Shown here in pieces: positions 1 to 6,450 of a stretch of 7,507 nucleotides of DNA (its first letter is position 1; each line of letters begins with the position of its first letter). The stretch is from Rhodoferax sp. (GTDB lineage Bacteria > Pseudomonadota > Gammaproteobacteria > Burkholderiales > Burkholderiaceae_C): the NCBI GenBank assembly GCA_021731215.1, contig JAKFXU010000504.1:1-7507 (forward strand), read 5' to 3'. The position numbers and the translations under genes were made by a program. The notes under the pieces are model-generated. The model saw only the letters and a list, made by a program, of their open reading frames with translations. It had not been told where the DNA came from and did no database searches.

Positions 1-581
1 ATGGGGTCGTCCATGTCGAAGACGATCTTGGCCTGGTCACCGCGGAAAGCCAGGCCGATCACGTCGTTGACCTGCTCGTCGCGACAGGCGCGCAGGCAGC
101 GCGTGCACTGGATGCAGGCGTCGAGGTTCACCGCGATGGCCGGATGTGAGAGGTCGTTCGAAACGTGCTCGCGCGCCTCGAAACGAGGCTTTCCGACGCC
201 GAGCTTGCGTGCCCACTCGTCGACTTCGTTGTGACGGGTATATGCCGTTTCCGGCATGTCCGACAGCAGCAACTCCAGCACCAATTTTTGCGATTTGAGC
301 GCACGCTCGCTGTCGGTGGTGACCCGCATGCCGGCGGCGGGCGCCCGGCAGCAGGAAGGGGCCAACACACGCTCGCCGGCGATCTCGACCATGCAAGAGC
401 GGCAGTTGCCGACGGCGTCGAGGCCTTTCATGTAGCAAAGGCGGGGAATTTCCACGCCTTCGCGCTCGGCGATCTCGATAAGGGTCTCAGTGGCACGGCC
501 CAAGACATTGCGACCGTTGAGTACGAAGTTGACGAGTGGTGCGTCGAGGTGTGCCGCTTCAACTTTGGTAATTGCGTTCAT
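1..581 (-). CDS. fdhA: NAD-dependent formate dehydrogenase alpha subunit, N-terminal part (cut by left edge)
   Basis: This is the catalytic subunit of a cytoplasmic molybdenum- or tungsten-pterin formate dehydrogenase, which oxidises formate to CO2 and passes electrons through Fe-S clusters to the beta subunit. Only about 193 residues are present; the pterin domain would lie beyond the left edge. Residues 15 to 95 form a NuoG-like 2Fe-2S ferredoxin domain with ligands C49, C60, C63 and C77. Residues 150 to 190 hold a 4Fe-4S motif, CIQCTRCLRAC (C156, C159, C162, C166), followed by VNDVIGLAFRG and FDMDDP, which are typical of FDH alpha chains. There is no cysteine between 79 and 155, so the His/Cys3 4Fe-4S motif of NuoG is absent. 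The ATG at 581 lies 15 bases after the beta-subunit stop, so the two are surely cotranscribed; only a modest AGGG-like ribosome site is visible. A HoxU diaphorase subunit is the main alternative, but the sequence after C166 argues for FDH. Confidence 0.87.
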   Translation of the reverse strand, partial: MNAITKVEAAHLDAPLVNFVLNGRNVLGRATETLIEIAEREGVEIPRLCYMKGLDAVGNCRSCMVEIAGERVLAPSCCRAPAAGMRVTTDSERALKSQKLVLELLLSDMPETAYTRHNEVDEWARKLGVGKPRFEAREHVSNDLSHPAIAVNLDACIQCTRCLRACRDEQVNDVIGLAFRGDQAKIVFDMDDP

Positions 582-596
582 GAAGGTGCCCTAGGA

Positions 597-2321
597 TCAA
601 GCCAACTCGTGCGGAAAGTACTTCACCACGCAGTCGATCGGGTTCGGCGCCGCCTGGCCGAGGCCGCAGATCGACGCGTCGCGCATTACGGCGGACAAGT
701 CCGCCAGCAGTTCGATGTCCCAGGTTGGTTTCTCGATAAGCGTGGACGCCTTGGCGGTGCCGTTGCGGCACGGCGTGCATTGCCCGCAGGATTCATATTT
801 AAAAAAGCGCATCATGTTGCGCGCCGCGCCGACGGCGGTATCGTGGTGCGATAGCACGATCACCGCGGCCGAGCCGATGAAGCAGCCATATGGCTGCAAG
901 GTGTCGAAGTCGAGTGGGATGTCGTTCATCGTCGACGGAAGAATGCCGCCGGACGCGCCACCCGGCAGATAGGCATAGAACTTATGGTCGTCCTGCATGC
1001 CACCGCAGTGTTCATCAATCAACTCCTGGATGGTGATGCCGGCCGGGGCGAGCTTTACGCCCGGGCTCTTGACGCGACCCGACACCGAGAACGAGCGCAG
1101 ACCCTTGCGGCCATTCCGGCCCTGCGCGGCAAACCAGGCGCCACCCTTTTCGATCAGTTCGCGAACCCAGAACAGCGTCTCGAAGTTGTGCTCCAGCGTC
1201 GGCCGCCCAAACAGGCCGACCTGTGCGACGTACGGCGGGCGCAGCCGTGGCATGCCGCGCTTGCCTTCGATGGATTCGATCATCGCCGACTCCTCGCCGC
1301 AAATGTACGCGCCGGCACCGCGCCGCAGAATGATCTCCGGCATCGCGGCGATGGGCGGATGGGCCTTCAATTTCTCCAGTTCGGTCTCCAGCAGCGCGCG
1401 ACAACCATGATATTCGTCGCGCAGGTAGATGTAGATGCGGGCTATGCCAACGGCCCATGCCGCGATCAGCATCCCTTCCAGAAAACGATGTGGGTCCTGT
1501 TCCAGCAGCACACGGTCCTTGAAGGTACCGGGTTCGCCTTCGTCGATGTTGACCGCCATCAGGCGCGGCGCCTCCTCAGCGCGAACGATGCGCCACTTTC
1601 GTCCCGAAGGGAAGCCGGCGCCGCCAAGCCCACGCAGGCCCGAGTCCTCCAGCGTCTTGATCAACGATTCGACGTCGCGGGCGCCCGAGGCGCACTCCTT
1701 CAGCAACACGTAGCCGCCCTCTGCCTGATAGCCGGCATAGTCGATATGCCCCTCCGGCAGGCGAGGCGTTGTGTTTGCGGCGATTGTGGTCACTATCGCA
1801 TCGCACGTCGCGTTGGGCACTGGGCTCTGACCCACCGCCGCCGCCGGCGCCTGCTCGCAGCGGCCTATGCAGGGCGCTGCGATGACGCGGACTTCCTTGC
1901 CGAGCAGCCTGGGCAGTCGCGCCAGCAAGTCGCCTGCGCCCGCCATTTCGCAGGACAGACCGTCACAAATACGCACGGTCAACGCGGGTGGCGCTGCCAC
2001 GCCTTCCTTCACGATGTCGAAGTGATGGTAGAAGCTCGCAACCTCGAATACCTCGGTCTGCGCGAGGCACATCTCCTGTGCCAATGCCGCGAGGTGCCTG
2101 GCCGACAGATGGCCAAAGCTATCCTGAATCTTGTGCAGGTGTTCGATCAGCAGGTCACGCTGGCGCGATTCATTGCCGAGCAGCCGTTGGACTTCTGCCA
2201 GGGCATTGGTATCGACGCGTCGGCCCTTCGGCGCTTGGCGCTTGCGCTGCTTGGAGACTTCGACTCCCAGCACTGCGATTGGTATGACTTGATGGTGCAT
2301 TGTCTTGTCTGTTGGTCGCAT
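597..2321 (-). CDS. fdhB: Formate dehydrogenase beta subunit, NuoE-NuoF fusion (NADH/FMN diaphorase)
   Basis: This 574-residue protein takes electrons from the alpha subunit and reduces NAD+ at FMN. The N-terminal third (about 40-185) is a NuoE-like thioredoxin-fold 2Fe-2S domain with ligands C119, C124, C151 and C155. Residues 200 to 570 are NuoF-like: the FMN/NADH-binding glycine-rich stretch GLRGLGGAGFPSG (228-240), NIDEGEPGTFKDR (258-270), GAGAYICGEESAM (335-347), and a 4Fe-4S site SCGQCTPCRNGT with C512, C515 and C518 plus C552. Fused E-F subunits of this size are known in the two-subunit FDH1 of Methylorubrum extorquens and in HoxF hydrogenase diaphorases; the adjacent FDH alpha chain decides for formate dehydrogenase. 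The start is uncertain: neither the ATG at 2321 nor a second ATG at 2300 (residue 8) has a clear ribosome site. The gene begins 58 bases after the transporter stop with no terminator between, so it is read as the second gene of the operon. Confidence 0.92.
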   Translation of the reverse strand: MRPTDKTMHHQVIPIAVLGVEVSKQRKRQAPKGRRVDTNALAEVQRLLGNESRQRDLLIEHLHKIQDSFGHLSARHLAALAQEMCLAQTEVFEVASFYHHFDIVKEGVAAPPALTVRICDGLSCEMAGAGDLLARLPRLLGKEVRVIAAPCIGRCEQAPAAAVGQSPVPNATCDAIVTTIAANTTPRLPEGHIDYAGYQAEGGYVLLKECASGARDVESLIKTLEDSGLRGLGGAGFPSGRKWRIVRAEEAPRLMAVNIDEGEPGTFKDRVLLEQDPHRFLEGMLIAAWAVGIARIYIYLRDEYHGCRALLETELEKLKAHPPIAAMPEIILRRGAGAYICGEESAMIESIEGKRGMPRLRPPYVAQVGLFGRPTLEHNFETLFWVRELIEKGGAWFAAQGRNGRKGLRSFSVSGRVKSPGVKLAPAGITIQELIDEHCGGMQDDHKFYAYLPGGASGGILPSTMNDIPLDFDTLQPYGCFIGSAAVIVLSHHDTAVGAARNMMRFFKYESCGQCTPCRNGTAKASTLIEKPTWDIELLADLSAVMRDASICGLGQAAPNPIDCVVKYFPHELA

Positions 2322-2379
2322 CGCTCTAGCGGCGAGGGAAATACTTTGTGCGCAAACGCCCGGATCGGTTGACCGACTC

Positions 2380-4044
2380 TCAGTTGAAGAACTTGGACAC
2401 GCTCAGCAGGGTGCGATAGACGCCCCAGGCCAGCGGAATGCCCACGGCCGCCCAGGCCAGCACCACGAGCAACTTGGGCGTCGTACCGCCAGAGCCTGGA
2501 CCGCTGCCTACATCGTTCGCCACGGCGCGGTCATGGGCGAGGCGCTTTTCCTCGGCCAGTTCCGCCGGCGTCATGAACCACTTGTCGGCTACCGGGCGAA
2601 TCATCAAGTTGCAGATCAACCCAATCACCAGCATCCCGACCAGGATGTACATCGTCTGGTTGTAGACCTGCTCGCGTGGAATGCCCAGACCTAGTTGGTA
2701 TTCGCGCATGTAGTTCACGACCACCGGACCGATGATGCCGGCCGTCGCCCAGGCAGTGAGGAGGCGGCCATGGATGGCGCCCACCATCTGCGTCCCGAAC
2801 AGGTCGGCCAAGTAGGCCGGCACCGTAGCGAAGCCGCCGCCGTACATGCTAAGGATGATGCAGAACGCGGCCACGAACATCAGTTTGCTACCGGCCGCGG
2901 CGCTGGCAGGGATGGACGCGTACAGCAAGCCGCCGAGCACAAAGAAGATCACATAGGTCCACTTGCGCCCGAACTTGTCGGACGCGCTGGCCCAGATGAA
3001 CCGGCCGCCAATGTTGAACAGACTCAGCAACGCGGTGAAACCGGCGGCCACGCCAGCGATAGCGCCAAGTTGTGCCTTGTCGAGTTCGCCGAATTTCTTT
3101 GCCACGCCGATCAGGTTGCCGCCGAACACTTCCTGCAGCATCGGGCTGGCCATGCCGATCACGCCGATGCCGGCGCTGACGTTCATGCACAGCACCATCC
3201 AGACCAGCCAGAACTGCGGAATGCCCCAGACCTTGCTCACATGCACATGGTGCTGCGTAATCATGGCGTTGCTCGTGCCCGCGGGTGGCCTCCAGCCGGC
3301 CGGCTTCCAACCGCTGGGTGGAATACGATAGCCGAGAGCGCCGCCCATCATGAAGATGAAGTAGACCGCTGCCATCAGCAGGAAAGTTTGGGTCACGCCG
3401 ACGCTGGTTGCCGAGGCGAAGGCCTTCATCAGCTCGGCGGCGAGCGGCGAGCCGATCATGGCACCGCCGCCGAAGCCCATGATGGCCATCCCGGTCGCCA
3501 TTCCGCGCTTGTCCGGAAACCATTTGATCAAGGTCGAGACTGGCGAGATGTAGCCCAGCCCCAGCCCGATGCCCCCGACAACGCCGGAGCCCAGCCATAA
3601 CAGCCAAAGTTGATGGGTATAGACGCCAAAGGCCGATATCACCAAACCACCGCACCAGCACAGCGCCGACACCACTCCCGCCTTGCGCGGGCCGGCGTGT
3701 TCAAGCCAGCCGCCCCAAAGCGCCGCCGACGAGCCCAACAGCACGAAGAACAGCGTGTACATCCATCCGAGGCTGGAAATGCGCCAGTCGCAATTGGTCG
3801 CGAACAGCTCGATCAAGAGGCTCATGTCCGCCGGACAGGCCTGCGCGGCTGTCAAACCAACGGCCTTCGACAGAGGCAGCCAGAATACCGAAAAGCCATA
3901 GGCCATTCCAATGCACAGGTGAATGGCCAAGGCTGCGGGGGGGACCAACCATCTATTGAAGCCCGGACCGGCTATCGTTCGTTCCTTGTCCAGCCAGCTG
4001 CCGCTGCCCGACAAAAGCTCCGATCCATCGAGAACAACTGACAT
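2380..4044 (-). CDS. OFA-family MFS transporter (oxalate/formate antiporter-like) with extra C-terminal membrane segment
   Basis: This 554-residue inner-membrane carrier belongs to the oxalate/formate antiporter (OFA) family of the major facilitator superfamily. Twelve hydrophobic segments fit roughly 31-55, 92-112, 121-140, 146-170, 179-200, 220-238, 274-298, 325-346, 364-383, 388-410, 426-446 and 464-483; a thirteenth lies at 524-548. An MFS motif A copy is clear at 346-361 (GGRFIWASASDKFGRK). The loop after segment 1 carries C70 and C85, which could form a disulfide. A polar linker (about 491-523, rich in Gly, Ser and charged residues) joins segment 12 to the last segment. The ATG at 4044 was chosen because AAGGAG lies 6 bases upstream; the open frame runs on to 4287, but that would overlap the regulator gene. 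Its position ahead of formate dehydrogenase genes suggests formate, oxalate or a related small carboxylate as substrate. The exact substrate and direction cannot be read from the sequence. Confidence 0.88.
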   Translation of the reverse strand: MSVVLDGSELLSGSGSWLDKERTIAGPGFNRWLVPPAALAIHLCIGMAYGFSVFWLPLSKAVGLTAAQACPADMSLLIELFATNCDWRISSLGWMYTLFFVLLGSSAALWGGWLEHAGPRKAGVVSALCWCGGLVISAFGVYTHQLWLLWLGSGVVGGIGLGLGYISPVSTLIKWFPDKRGMATGMAIMGFGGGAMIGSPLAAELMKAFASATSVGVTQTFLLMAAVYFIFMMGGALGYRIPPSGWKPAGWRPPAGTSNAMITQHHVHVSKVWGIPQFWLVWMVLCMNVSAGIGVIGMASPMLQEVFGGNLIGVAKKFGELDKAQLGAIAGVAAGFTALLSLFNIGGRFIWASASDKFGRKWTYVIFFVLGGLLYASIPASAAAGSKLMFVAAFCIILSMYGGGFATVPAYLADLFGTQMVGAIHGRLLTAWATAGIIGPVVVNYMREYQLGLGIPREQVYNQTMYILVGMLVIGLICNLMIRPVADKWFMTPAELAEEKRLAHDRAVANDVGSGPGSGGTTPKLLVVLAWAAVGIPLAWGVYRTLLSVSKFFN

Positions 4045-4050
4045 GTATGT

Positions 4051-4056
4051 CTCCTT
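4051..4056 (-). promoter_or_regulatory. Strong ribosome binding site of the MFS transporter gene
   Basis: AAGGAG on the minus strand sits 6 bases before the ATG at 4044. It is the best Shine-Dalgarno sequence in the window and settles the transporter start against the longer open frame reaching 4287. Confidence 0.85.
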
Positions 4057-4119
4057 CGTTATCACAACACTCGAACGGTGTGGCCGCAGTGTCGACAATG
4101 CCTGGAGACCGGTCCAATT

Positions 4120-4132
4120 TATTCGATGAATA
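4120..4132 (-). promoter_or_regulatory. Candidate LysR box (T-N11-A dyad)
   Basis: TATTC-N3-GAATA is a perfect 5-base-arm dyad that fits the T-N11-A form of LysR-type operators. It lies between the regulator gene and the transporter gene. If the TTGACA promoter at 4144-4173 is used, the dyad would fall just downstream of the transcription start, which would suit repression or autoregulatory fine control more than activation. Function is inferred only from form and place. Confidence 0.35.
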
Positions 4133-4143
4133 GGGCAATGCAA

Positions 4144-4173
4144 ATGCAAAATCAGGGTTTGCCTCAGTGTCAA
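4144..4173 (-). promoter_or_regulatory. Candidate sigma-70 promoter for the transporter-fdhBA operon
   Basis: A perfect TTGACA -35 hexamer occupies 4168-4173. After an 18-base spacer comes TTGCAT (4144-4149), which matches only 3 of 6 positions of the -10 consensus. A good -35 with a poor -10 fits an activator-dependent promoter. The transcript would start near 4137, giving a leader of about 90 bases. No other hexamer pair in the 181-base gap looked better. Confidence 0.4.
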
Positions 4174-4182
4174 TCGGACGAT

Positions 4183-4197
4183 GATGCGATCTGCATC
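4183..4197 (-). promoter_or_regulatory. Candidate regulator-binding dyad upstream of the -35 box
   Basis: GATGC-N5-GCATC is a perfect 5-base-arm inverted repeat centred about 53 bases upstream of the predicted transcription start. It lies just beyond the TTGACA hexamer, in the zone where LysR-type activators usually contact DNA. It does not have T and A at the classic 13-base spacing, so assignment to the neighbouring LysR protein is tentative. Confidence 0.35.
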
Positions 4198-4225
4198 CGC
4201 GCCTGCCGGGCGCCCGAAAGAGACG

Positions 4226-5170
4226 TCAAACCGCCAGCCAGCCGGCATGCCGGGCGGCGTGGTGCAGCCATGTCGCGTCCTGGGCATAGGCCAACGCGGC
4301 TTCCAGGGTTCGCGAAGGACGATTGATTTCGTGCACGATGAACGCGATCGGAATTTCGATTTCCGGGCCGATCAACGGAAGCGCTTCGAGGTTGCGATAA
4401 CCTTGGAGTGCGCCGACCAGTGCGCCGGGCATGATGCTGCAGACTCGGCCGGCTACCACGCTCAGCGCCAGCGTTAGAATCGAGTTGGTCTCGATAGCCG
4501 GCTCCGGTCGCGCGCCGGCTGCCGCGAACGCACGATCCACGATGGTTCGATTGTGCATCTCGGAACTGAGCAGGCACAACGGCAGCTTCGCGGCCTCCGC
4601 CCAACTCGCAGGCGCGCCGATCCGCAACGATTCAGAACCAGGGCCGGAGCACTTGCGCAGCAGAAAATAGTGCTCCGTGTATTGAGGCACAACTCGCAAT
4701 TGCGCGCGGCTGCTGTCCATCCGCTCGGTGTATCCCAAGCCCATGTCGAGCGCCAGGCTTTCCAACCCGGTTTCCAGTTCGACCGAGCTCATGGAGCGCA
4801 CTGTCGGCAAGATGCCGGGGTATCGATCCTGCAACATGGCTGCAAATCGGGCGGCGATCGGAACCGCCGTGGGAACGGCGCCAATCAGCAGATGCCCCAC
4901 CGGATCGTCAACGCGACTGCGAAGATCCTGCCGCAGTAGTTCGTGCTCGCGCAGAATGCGTCGGGCGCTGACGAGAATCCGCTCGCCCTCCTCGGTGAAT
5001 CCGGCAAAATTTCCGGCCCGCTTGACGATCGCGGTTCCGAAACTCCCTTCAAGAGCCCGAAGAGCATTGGATAGAGCCGGCTGCGTGACATGGCTCGCAT
5101 GCGCGGCCCGACCAAAGTGCTTGTGATCGTCCAGGGCAACGAGGTACTTGAGGGAAATGAATAAATTCAT
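4226..5170 (-). CDS. LysR-type transcriptional regulator, probable controller of the formate dehydrogenase operon
   Basis: This 314-residue DNA-binding regulator has an N-terminal winged helix-turn-helix (about residues 5-65), with the recognition region FGRAAHASHVTQPALSNALRAL at 19-40 (conserved TQPALS at 29-34) and the family turn FTEEGERIL at 58-66. A linker helix (66-88) follows, then an effector-binding domain from about 92 (GHLLIGAVPTAVPIA, 92-106) to 300. Its length is normal for the family. The ATG at 5170 has GAGAAGG five bases upstream. It starts 36 bases after the binding-protein stop, so the two may be cotranscribed, and it ends 181 bases before the transporter gene on the same strand. 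LysR genes next to formate dehydrogenase operons are common in Proteobacteria (FdsR of Cupriavidus necator is a characterised case), so control of transporter-fdhBA in response to formate or another carboxylate is a reasonable inference. The ligand is unknown. Confidence 0.9.
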   Translation of the reverse strand: MNLFISLKYLVALDDHKHFGRAAHASHVTQPALSNALRALEGSFGTAIVKRAGNFAGFTEEGERILVSARRILREHELLRQDLRSRVDDPVGHLLIGAVPTAVPIAARFAAMLQDRYPGILPTVRSMSSVELETGLESLALDMGLGYTERMDSSRAQLRVVPQYTEHYFLLRKCSGPGSESLRIGAPASWAEAAKLPLCLLSSEMHNRTIVDRAFAAAGARPEPAIETNSILTLALSVVAGRVCSIMPGALVGALQGYRNLEALPLIGPEIEIPIAFIVHEINRPSRTLEAALAYAQDATWLHHAARHAGWLAV

Positions 5171-5179
5171 GACACCTTC

Positions 5180-5194
5180 TCATGGCCAGCATGA
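5180..5194. repeat. Short inverted repeat overlapping the LysR ribosome binding region
   Basis: TCATG-N5-CATGA (15 bases) sits in the 36-base gap between the binding-protein stop and the LysR start. One arm overlaps the first bases of the GAGAAGG ribosome site. It could be an operator, a weak translation-modulating hairpin, or chance. No T-run follows, so it is not a terminator. Confidence 0.3.
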
Positions 5195-5206
5195 CCCCTG
5201 GAAGCC

Positions 5207-6334
5207 TTAGCGGCGAACCTTGCCGTCCGCCATCAGGATCGTCAGGTCGACAAATTTTGAACCGGTGTGCTTTTGTCTCGAGTAGTCGACGAAGAACCCG
5301 CCGAGGTTGTGTTCCTGCAGCGATTCGAGACCTGCGATAAGACTCTCTGGGCTCGGGCTTTTGCCAGCGCGCCTGAGTCCTTCGGCAAGTGTTTTGGCAG
5401 CGATGTAACCTTCGATGCTGCTGTAGTTCGGATCGAACTTGTCGCCGAGGGCGGCCTTGCCGGCTGCCAGATATTCGCCCGAGATGGGCGCACCGGCCGC
5501 ATACGGGTATGGCATCACCTGGCTCACGACGACCCCGCGCGCCTCGGCGCCTAACTCCGAACCCAACGCCTTGGTTCCGACAAAAGAGACGTTGTAGAAA
5601 ACACCGGTGAACCCGGCATTGCGCGCTGCGCGGATGAAGGCCGCGCATGACTTGTAGGCGCTGACTTGTACGATCGCATCGGGCTTGCCGGCAAGAACGG
5701 ACTTGACCGCCGCGTCGACGTCGACAGTGTTGCGCTCGACGGTACCCAGCCCCGAAGGCTCCAGTTTTAGAGGCAGAAGCGCCCTGCGAACACCCTCCAG
5801 GCCAGCCTTTCCATAGCTGTCGTTCTGGTAGAAAACGCCGATTGACTTGATCCCCACGGACGTGAGCTGTTTGATGATCTCGGCGGTCTCCTCGAAATAG
5901 GACGCACGCACGTGAAAGGCATATTTGTTGAACGGTGTTCGCAACGCCTCGGCGCCGGTGAATGGCGCGATGAAAGGCACCTTGGCAGCTGTCGCCAAGG
6001 GAAGTGCGGCGATACTGGTAGGCGTCCCGATGTAGCCGAACAGAGCGAGCATGCCGCCTTCAATCAGCTTCTGGGTATTGGCCGCGCAGCGGTCAGGTTC
6101 ATAGCCGTCATCCAGGCTTTGCAGCTCAAGCTGGCGCCCAGCAACACCACCGCGGGCGTTGACCTGATCGAAATAGAGCATGGCGCCGAGCTTGAACTGA
6201 AGGCCCAGTTCGCTGGCGGGCCCAGAAAATGCCGCAGATTGGCCAAGCGCGATGGGCCTTGACTGGGCGTATGCCGGTAGCGCCAGCGCGGCGCCTGCTG
6301 CACTGAACTTCTTGATCGCATCACGACGGTTCAT
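5207..6334 (-). CDS. ABC-type periplasmic substrate-binding protein, Leu/Ile/Val (Peripla_BP_6) family, orphan
   Basis: This 375-residue exported receptor has two Rossmann-like lobes of the branched-chain amino acid/amide binding protein family. Residues 1-23 are a signal peptide with MNRRDAIKKF, a hydrophobic core and a likely signal peptidase cut after AYA at 23. The RR at 3-4 makes Tat export possible, although the motif is imperfect. Family hallmarks are IALGQSAAFSGPA (28-40), FDQVNARGGVAGRQLEL (55-71), FGYIGTPTS (99-107), PFIAPFTGAEALR (120-132) and FYQNDSYGKAG (168-178). Length is normal. No permease or ATPase gene lies on either side, so it may serve a distant ABC transporter or act in sensing. 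The ligand is unknown; proteins of this family bind amino acids, amides, aromatic acids and other carboxylates. AAAGGG about 8 bases before the ATG at 6334 is a fair ribosome site. It lies 36 bases ahead of the LysR gene and is probably cotranscribed with it. Confidence 0.88.
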   Translation of the reverse strand: MNRRDAIKKFSAAGAALALPAYAQSRPIALGQSAAFSGPASELGLQFKLGAMLYFDQVNARGGVAGRQLELQSLDDGYEPDRCAANTQKLIEGGMLALFGYIGTPTSIAALPLATAAKVPFIAPFTGAEALRTPFNKYAFHVRASYFEETAEIIKQLTSVGIKSIGVFYQNDSYGKAGLEGVRRALLPLKLEPSGLGTVERNTVDVDAAVKSVLAGKPDAIVQVSAYKSCAAFIRAARNAGFTGVFYNVSFVGTKALGSELGAEARGVVVSQVMPYPYAAGAPISGEYLAAGKAALGDKFDPNYSSIEGYIAAKTLAEGLRRAGKSPSPESLIAGLESLQEHNLGGFFVDYSRQKHTGSKFVDLTILMADGKVRR

Positions 6335-6409
6335 GGATTGGCCCTTTACTTTCCGCTATTTATCCCTAAAGTCCAGGCAATTGACGAGTGTGGCAACTCT
6401 ATGTTGATT

Positions 6410-6447
6410 TGCTGCGGTTAAGGGCGCCCGTCAGCATCTACGCAGCA
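6410..6447. repeat. Inverted repeat downstream of rpe
   Basis: TGCTGCG and CGCAGCA form 7-base arms 24 bases apart, a few bases after the rpe stop codon. A self-complementary GGGCGCCC lies inside the loop. The place suits the end of the cbb transcript, but no T-run follows on the minus strand, so an intrinsic terminator is doubtful. The rest of the 116-base gap (6335-6450) has an AT-rich GGGATAAATA stretch but no convincing -35/-10 pair. Confidence 0.25.
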
Positions 6448-6450
6448 CGC

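Noticed and set aside
165..854. Plus-strand open frame of 229 codons opposite fdhA and fdhB
   Set aside because: It spans two real minus-strand genes and their gap, has no recognisable motif, and fits antisense composition.
597..2321. HoxF diaphorase of an NAD-reducing hydrogenase
   Set aside because: HoxF is also a NuoE-NuoF fusion, but the following gene continues as an FDH alpha chain (VNDVIGLAFRG, FDMDDP after the CxxCxxCxxxC site) and lacks the His/Cys3 motif seen in HoxU.
984..2372. Plus-strand open frame of 462 codons opposite fdhB
   Set aside because: It is antisense to a clearly conserved Fe-S/FMN protein. The translation is Arg/Ala/His-rich with no domain, as expected from GC-rich antisense.
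2695..3600. Plus-strand open frame of 301 codons opposite the transporter
   Set aside because: It is composed of His/Asp/Ala-rich sequence from the antisense of a membrane protein, with no recognisable motif.
4135..4173. Sigma-54 promoter suggested by GG and TTGCA elements near TTGACACTGAGGC
   Set aside because: The distance between the GG and GC elements is several bases too long for the strict -24/-12 spacing.
4207..4216. Palindrome CGGGCGCCCG after the LysR stop as a terminator or special site
   Set aside because: It has no loop and no T-run. The same GGGCGCCC word occurs inside coding sequence near 339 and 1679 and again at 6422, so it looks like ordinary GC-rich composition.
4045..4287. 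Longer open frame of the MFS gene starting at 4287
   Set aside because: It would overlap the regulator gene, encodes a non-family extension, and lacks a ribosome site; the ATG at 4044 has AAGGAG at ideal spacing.
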